From Bacillota bacterium (GTDB lineage Bacteria; Bacillota; Clostridia; Acetivibrionales; DSM-2933): a stretch of 54,962 nucleotides of DNA. Position numbers and translations under genes: made by a program. The DNA lies in the NCBI GenBank assembly GCA_023430975.1, contig JAEYYB010000015.1:1-54962 (forward strand), read 5' to 3'. Numbering within the stretch: position 1 is the stretch's first letter; every line of letters starts with the position of its first letter. The notes beneath the pieces are model-generated. The model ran no database searches. It was not told the origin of the DNA and saw nothing but the letters and a program-made list of their open reading frames with translations. Positions 50,036 to 54,962 of this stretch are shown here, piece by piece.

Positions 50036-52015
50036 ATGACAAAGAACACCAAAGCTGACAAGTATGGTAATGAAAGTATATCATCATTAAAAGGAGCAGA
50101 CAGGGTAAGGCAGCGACCAGGCGTTATATTCGGTTCTGATGGTTTGGAAGGCTGCCAGCATTCTGTATTCGAAATTCTTTCCAACTCAATTGACGAAGCA
50201 AAGGAAGGATACGGCAACGTTATTGAAGTAACAAGGTTTGCTGATAATTCTATAATGGTGAAGGACTATGGAAGAGGAATTCCGCTGGACTATAACCCTA
50301 ATGAAGAAAGGTACAACTGGGAACTTGTTTTTTGCGAACTCTATGCAGGAGGTAAGTATAAAAACAATTCAGGAGAGAACTATGAGTTCAGTTTAGGGCT
50401 TAACGGCCTTGGAAGCTGTGCAACCCAGTATAGCTCCGACTATATGGATGTCATAGTTTTCAGGGATGGTTTCAAACATGACCTGCATTTTGAAAAAGGC
50501 GAAAACATTGGCGGCCTTAAGAAAGAAAAATTCAATTACGAAAGCACAGGTACCTGCATAAAATGGAAACCTGACCTGCAGGTATTCACAGATATAAATA
50601 TTCCACTGGAGTATTTTAAAACAGTTTTAAAAAAACAGGCTGTAGTTAACTCAGGTATTTTATTTAAGCTGTTTGATGAAGAATCCGGACAAAATTATGA
50701 ATACTGTTACGAAAACGGTATTGTTGATTATATAAAAGAAATCAGCGGAGAAAAGGGTTTTACCGACATACAGTTTTACGAAACCTCTACAAAAGGACGC
50801 GACAGGGAAGATAAGCCTGAGTATAAGGTTAAAATGCAGATAGCGTTCTGTTTCAATAACGAGGTTAACATGCTGGAATACTACCACAATTCCAGTTTTC
50901 TCGAATACGGGGGTGCCCCCGATAAAGCAGTAAAAGCGGCCCTAGTATATGAAATTGACAAATGCATGAAAGCAAGAAACAAATATAACAAGGACGAGGC
51001 AAAGATTACCTTTGCAGATATTCAAGACAGCCTTATACTTGTTACAAATTCATTTTCCACAGTTACCAGTTATGAAAACCAGACCAAGAAATCCATTACC
51101 AACAGGTTTATTCAAGAGGCAATGACAGATTTCTTAAAGCAACAACTGGAAATTTATTTCATTGAGAATAAAATGGAAAGTGAAAAAGTACTTGAACAAG
51201 TCCTTGTAAATAAACGAAGCAGAGAAACAGCAGAAAAGACAAGAATTAATATAAAAAAGAAATTAAATGGTACAATTGATATTTCAAATCGTGTGAAAAA
51301 GTTTGTAGACTGCAGAACCAAAGACCTTTCAAGAAGAGAGCTTTATATTGTTGAGGGTGATTCTGCCTTGGGCTCCTGCAAACTCGGAAGAGATGCAGAG
51401 TTTCAGGCTATTATGCCGGTAAGAGGAAAAATATTAAACTGTCTAAAGGCAGAGTATGACAGCATATTTAAAAGTGATATTATTGTTGACCTTCTGAAGG
51501 TATTAGGGTGTGGAGTAGAGATTAATTCAAAGCATAACAAGGACCTGAACACCTTTGATTTAAACAACCTCCGCTGGAATAAGATAATAATATGCACCGA
51601 TGCCGACGTGGACGGGTTTCAGATACGAACTCTGATACTTGCGATGCTGTACCGTCTGGTTCCGACCCTCATACAGGAGGGAAAAGTTTTTATAGCCGAG
51701 TCACCATTGTATGAAATAGTATATAAAAACAAACCGTATTTTGCATACTCGGACAAGGAAAAGACTGACATAACAGCCAAGATGGGTGGAAAATATACAA
51801 TCCAGCGTTCAAAGGGTCTGGGAGAAAATCAACCTGAAATGATGTGGCAGACTACTATGAATCCTGAAAGCCGCAGACTTATACAGGTTATGCCTGATGA
51901 CCATCAGAAAACTGCGGAGTATTTCGACCTCCTCCTCGGTGACAATCTTCCGGGAAGAAAGAGCTTTATTGAAATGCACGGATACAAGTACCTGGAAATG
52001 ATTGATGTAAGTTAA
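50036..52015 (+). CDS. Divergent type IIA topoisomerase subunit B (ParE/GyrB-like)
   Basis: A 659-residue ATPase/TOPRIM subunit. The GHKL ATP site shows NSIDEAKEGYGN, VKDYGRGIPLDY and GLNGLGSCATQYSS (the usual GLHGVGASVVNALS). The TOPRIM part shows VEGDSALGSCKLGR (about residue 440; usual EGDSAGGSA), CTDADVDGFQIRTLIL (about 522; usual DGAHI) and QRSKGLGENQPEMMWQTTMN. The acidic residues that bind Mg2+ are kept, so it should be active. With the next gene it forms a topoisomerase IV-like enzyme that decatenates or relaxes DNA. The changed motifs mark it as a separate clostridial paralogue rather than housekeeping GyrB. GGCAAAGGATGGTTATTA precedes the ATG. The promoter carries a LexA box. Confidence 0.9.
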   Translation: MTKNTKADKYGNESISSLKGADRVRQRPGVIFGSDGLEGCQHSVFEILSNSIDEAKEGYGNVIEVTRFADNSIMVKDYGRGIPLDYNPNEERYNWELVFCELYAGGKYKNNSGENYEFSLGLNGLGSCATQYSSDYMDVIVFRDGFKHDLHFEKGENIGGLKKEKFNYESTGTCIKWKPDLQVFTDINIPLEYFKTVLKKQAVVNSGILFKLFDEESGQNYEYCYENGIVDYIKEISGEKGFTDIQFYETSTKGRDREDKPEYKVKMQIAFCFNNEVNMLEYYHNSSFLEYGGAPDKAVKAALVYEIDKCMKARNKYNKDEAKITFADIQDSLILVTNSFSTVTSYENQTKKSITNRFIQEAMTDFLKQQLEIYFIENKMESEKVLEQVLVNKRSRETAEKTRINIKKKLNGTIDISNRVKKFVDCRTKDLSRRELYIVEGDSALGSCKLGRDAEFQAIMPVRGKILNCLKAEYDSIFKSDIIVDLLKVLGCGVEINSKHNKDLNTFDLNNLRWNKIIICTDADVDGFQIRTLILAMLYRLVPTLIQEGKVFIAESPLYEIVYKNKPYFAYSDKEKTDITAKMGGKYTIQRSKGLGENQPEMMWQTTMNPESRRLIQVMPDDHQKTAEYFDLLLGDNLPGRKSFIEMHGYKYLEMIDVS

Positions 52016-52110
52016 GGAATGATTAAAGCATTACTTCCGATTATGAGCGTGTGTTGACGAGTTAAGTCAACACGAAAGCGAATTAACGGAAGTTATGTTT
52101 TAGTCATTAC
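52014..52110. repeat. Palindromic repeat A5
   Basis: The left arm AAGGAATGATTAAAGCATTA-CTTCCG overlaps the stop codon of the topoisomerase B gene; the right arm is CGGAAGTTATGTTTTAGTCATTAC. The inner part GTGTTGAC-gagttaa-GTCAACAC is a perfect palindrome. Total length is about 97 bases. Confidence 0.88.
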
Positions 52111-52117
52111 AAAAACC

Positions 52118-52190
52118 TGTATTAATCTTGCATTTGGCGGAGCAAATAACGAACGATTTAAGGTTATCTGCGATAGACAAAAATTTATAA
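52118..52190. repeat. Partial repeat C
   Basis: TGTATTAATCTTGCATTTGG, CGGAGCAAATAACGAACGAT and CTGCGATAGACAAAAATT match the core of repeat C with decayed ends. It abuts repeat A5 and ends 20 bases before the ribosome site of the ParC-like gene. Confidence 0.75.
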
Positions 52191-52225
52191 ATTAATTGTT
52201 TTTTACAGTTAAGGAGAAAAACGTA

Positions 52226-54409
52226 ATGCCACATAATAATAAAGTTGAGCAAAAAATTGTTGAAACTCTTGAAAAAAATTATATGCCCTATGCAATGAGT
52301 GTTATAGTTTCTAGGGCAATACCTGAAATAGACGGTTTTAAGCCTTCCCACAGAAAGCTTCTTTATACGATGTACAAAATGGGCCTTCTCACAGGGAACA
52401 AGACCAAGTCTGCCAACATTGTGGGTCAGACAATGAAGCTTAATCCCCATGGCGATATGGCAATCTATGAGACCCTTGTGCGACTGACCAGGGGAAATGA
52501 TTCTTTGCTTCTTCCTTATATAGATTCAAAAGGAAACTTCGGAAAGCATTATTCAAGGGATATGCACTTTGCTGCCCCTCGTTATACCGAAGTTAAGCTA
52601 GATAAGATTTGCGAAGAACTTTTCAAGGACCTGGAAAAAAATCCAGTGGACTTTATAGATAACTATGATGGCACAATGAAAGAGCCAACCTTGCTGCCTA
52701 CCACCTACCCCAACCTGCTTGTCAATGCAAATCAGGGTATAGCAGTAGGCATGGCAAGCAACATATGTAGCTTCAATTTGAGAGAAGTTTGTGAGACCAC
52801 CATCCAGTTAATAAACAATGAAAGTGTTGATATAATGCAGTATCTTAAAGCCCCTGATCTTTCAACCGGGGGTCAGCTCATTTATGTTGAAAAGGACATC
52901 AATGACATATACAAAACAGGAAGAGGCAGCTTCAAGATACGTTCAAAATACAAGTACGATAAGGAAAACAATTGCATAGAGGTCTATGAAATACCTTATA
53001 CGACAACTTCTGAGTCAATTATAGATTCAGTCATAGACTGCGTCAAGGACGGTAAAATAAAAGATGTAACTGATGTTCGCGATGAGACTGACCTAAGCGG
53101 CCTTAAAATAACCCTGGATCTAAAGAGAAATACAGATCCCGAGGCATTGATGAATAAGCTGTACAAGCTTACTCCGCTGCAGGACTCCTTCAGTTGTAAT
53201 TTCAACCTCCTTGTTAACGGCAGCCCAAGAGTTATGGGCGTCCGTGAAATACTCAGAGAATGGATAGCTTTCAGAATAAATTGCATTAAACGGCAGACTC
53301 TCTTTGATATAGGCAAGAAAAAAGATAAATTGCATCTGCTGTTAGGTCTTAGAAAAATACTTCTTGACATTGACAAAGCAATCAGGATAATTAGAGAAAC
53401 AGAGCAGGATGCCCAGGTAATTCCAAACCTCATGAGCGGTTTTACCATAGACCATATTCAGGCTGAGTTTATAGCGGAAATAAAGCTGAGAAACCTGAAT
53501 AAAGAGTACATCCTAAACAGGGTAAGCGAAATTGAAGACCTTGAGAAGGAAATTGAAGAGCTAAATAGTATTTACAATGATGAAAAAAAGGTTCGCAAAA
53601 TAATAATAAAACAGCTTTCCGAAATCAGCAAAAAATACGGTCGTGACAGGCGTACTGAAATTATACATGAACAACATGTTGAGGAAATAACTTATGAGCA
53701 TTTTATTGAGGATTATAACCTTAAGCTTTTCCTCACAGACCATAACTATTTAAAGAAAATTGCCCTCACATCCTTGCGTACCAGTCCTGATCACAAGCTT
53801 AAGGATGATGACTTTATACTACAAGAGCTGGAAACCCATAACAAATCGGATTTACTGCTTTTCTCAAACAAATTTACTGTTTATAAGATGAAAATCTATG
53901 AACTTAACGACTGTAAGGCAAGCAGCCTTGGAGAATATCTTACTAATGTTCTCCAGCTCGATGCTGATGAAAAGATTATTTATTTGACAGCTACAGATGA
54001 CTATAAAGGTTATATGATGTTTTTCTTTGAAAATGGAAAAGCAGCTAAAATTGACTTAAACAGCTATGCAACAAAAACCAACCGCAAAAAATTGGCGAAT
54101 GCATATTCCGATCTATCGCCTCTTATAAGCATCATGTATATTGCAGAGGATGTAGATCTTGTTGCTTACAGCAATATTGACAAGGTATTGATATTTAATA
54201 CCTCCTCTATAAACCCTAAAACCACCAGGGACTCACAGGGAGTTCAGGTTCTTCTCTCCAAAAAGGGAAGCAAACTCATAAAAATAAGCAACATAAGTGA
54301 AGTTGCTTTTTCCAACCTGGACTACTACAGGACAAAGAATATCCCAGCCGTTGGATGTTATTTAAAAGATGAAGACAAAGAAGATAATCAAATCAAGTTG
54401 GATTTTTAA
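52226..54409 (+). CDS. Divergent type IIA topoisomerase subunit A (ParC/GyrA-like)
   Basis: A 727-residue cleavage/religation subunit. It shows YAMSVIVSRAIPEIDGFKPS, HRKLLYTMYKMGL, TMKLNPHGDMAIYETLVRL and the active-site tyrosine in AAPRYTEVKLDKI (Tyr about 120). The usual YHPHGD appears as LNPHGD and the quinolone-region S/D-A residues differ (HGDMAIYE). A long helical arm (about 420-480) and a short C-terminal region (about 130 residues, without clear GyrA-box blades) suggest a ParC-like rather than gyrase-like C-terminus. Start: ATG at 52226 is 9 bases after AAGGAG; an upstream ATG at 52196 lies in repeat C. It pairs with the preceding subunit, separated by repeats A5 and C. Confidence 0.9.
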   Translation: MPHNNKVEQKIVETLEKNYMPYAMSVIVSRAIPEIDGFKPSHRKLLYTMYKMGLLTGNKTKSANIVGQTMKLNPHGDMAIYETLVRLTRGNDSLLLPYIDSKGNFGKHYSRDMHFAAPRYTEVKLDKICEELFKDLEKNPVDFIDNYDGTMKEPTLLPTTYPNLLVNANQGIAVGMASNICSFNLREVCETTIQLINNESVDIMQYLKAPDLSTGGQLIYVEKDINDIYKTGRGSFKIRSKYKYDKENNCIEVYEIPYTTTSESIIDSVIDCVKDGKIKDVTDVRDETDLSGLKITLDLKRNTDPEALMNKLYKLTPLQDSFSCNFNLLVNGSPRVMGVREILREWIAFRINCIKRQTLFDIGKKKDKLHLLLGLRKILLDIDKAIRIIRETEQDAQVIPNLMSGFTIDHIQAEFIAEIKLRNLNKEYILNRVSEIEDLEKEIEELNSIYNDEKKVRKIIIKQLSEISKKYGRDRRTEIIHEQHVEEITYEHFIEDYNLKLFLTDHNYLKKIALTSLRTSPDHKLKDDDFILQELETHNKSDLLLFSNKFTVYKMKIYELNDCKASSLGEYLTNVLQLDADEKIIYLTATDDYKGYMMFFFENGKAAKIDLNSYATKTNRKKLANAYSDLSPLISIMYIAEDVDLVAYSNIDKVLIFNTSSINPKTTRDSQGVQVLLSKKGSKLIKISNISEVAFSNLDYYRTKNIPAVGCYLKDEDKEDNQIKLDF

Positions 54410-54426
54410 AAGCAGAGGCATACACA

Positions 54427-54962
54427 ATCGAGTAGGAGCCGGTGACTAACCGCCGACCTCTCACACCACCGTACGTACCGTTCGGTATACGGCGGTTCGA
54501 TAAGATTCTAATGGAACTGGCAAACTTGTCAGTTCTTTTCTTTTAGCGTATGACCGTTACTCCACCCTTCCGTTGTTACCTCAGTATTCCATCCCTACTT
54601 CATTACGGATAGTCATAATACATATGGTTGTCTGTGTTCATAACAAGGTCAGCACTGCCGAAATTCATTATTAACTTACCGTCAAGCCCTTCCCTAATTT
54701 ATCCTTTCGATAGACTCAATCAGTACTATGGCTTGAACTGACTTCTGGACGTTCAGTCGTACCTCTCTTCACGGGTTACCTCTGTAGGAAATTCATCCTT
54801 CTTGTCGGAGGCATACCGTCCAGACCTCCCCGATTAAGAGCAATAACTTTCATCTCATGCCACCGTTACATTTACATTGCGAAATTCGGGTAGTATTGGA
54901 CTTCGTTTTGTTTGGCAAACTCGTCCATTTCGCCCTGCCTTATATGTAATTTCTGTCCGTCG
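54427..54962 (-). mobile_element. Group II intron, 3' part, apparently lacking its reverse-transcriptase gene
   Basis: Read on the minus strand, the element ends CTCCTACTCGAT (3' splice edge at about 54427), preceded by domain VI (CGGCGGTTAGTCACCGGC) and a typical domain V: GAACCGCCGTATACCGAACG followed by GTACGTACGGTGGTGTGAGA. Further upstream comes CAGAAGTCAGTTCAAGCCAT-AGTACTGA, a sequence usually found just before the intron-encoded protein. Between it and domain V there are only about 250 bases with stops in all frames, so the RT/maturase reading frame has been lost or was never present. The 5' part lies beyond the window end. The insertion sits about 17 bases after the ParC-like stop codon, outside the gene. 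Confidence 0.8.

Noticed and set aside
54410..54962. A degraded transposase at the window end
   Set aside because: No open frame or transposase motif; the ribozyme-like domain V and its upstream signature explain the sequence as a group II intron.

Overview
The window is low-GC bacterial DNA from an anaerobic Clostridium-type Firmicute. Pointers are AGGAGG ribosome sites, frequent TTG/GTG starts, a Gram-positive type LexA box, a SPOCS-like and several zinc-ribbon small proteins, and a secreted protein carrying a type I dockerin. The dockerin places it among cellulosome-forming clostridia (Acetivibrio/Ruminiclostridium/Pseudobacteroides-like); the species cannot be named from sequence alone.

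Layout. 1-4.1 kb: three poorly characterised genes (secreted unknown, membrane-anchored transglutaminase-like protein, cytosolic unknown whose 5' end holds an in-frame stop). 4.7-14.6 kb: the main attraction, a co-directional run of seven genes: TerD, a PMCA-type calcium ATPase, a CitE-like C-C lyase, a PRTase-TRSP protein, a PRTase-PELOTA (StiP-type) protein, a HAD phosphatase and an ATP-grasp ligase, closed by a strong terminator. This matches the predicted Ter-linked pathway for a nucleoside-like metabolite; here it is joined to calcium transport and interrupted by several palindromic repeat elements. 14.6-16.5 kb: dockerin protein. 17-22 kb: small zinc-ribbon protein, SprT/YgjP-like metallopeptidase, acyl-CoA synthetase, EngB and PlsC. 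22.3-25.6 kb: Fur-family regulator, MutS-like ATPase and two small membrane proteins. 26-33.5 kb: lipoprotein glycosidase, cation diffusion facilitator with a structured leader RNA, GGDEF-EAL protein and MATE exporter. 34-38.4 kb: AraC regulator, a large secreted protein with a split VWA domain, and a copper-amine-oxidase-N-like surface protein. 38.8-45.9 kb: DMT transporter, YebC, histidine kinase, YigZ, Nudix protein, HflX and a PilZ protein. 46-47 kb: cold-shock protein, zf-trcl-like zinc ribbon and initiator tRNA. 47-49.6 kb: DUF350 membrane protein, a DUF4178/DUF2491-like protein and a poly-serine secreted protein. 50-54.4 kb: a divergent type IIA topoisomerase pair (ParE/ParC-like) behind a LexA box. 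54.4 kb to the end: the 3' part of a group II intron on the minus strand, apparently without a reverse transcriptase gene.

Three families of short palindromic repeats (called A, B and C here) are scattered between genes. They cluster in the Ter operon (B-C-C-A and a second B) and before the parC-like gene (A-C). They have MITE-like structure but carry no gene. Coordinates of short sites were counted by eye and may be off by a base or two.
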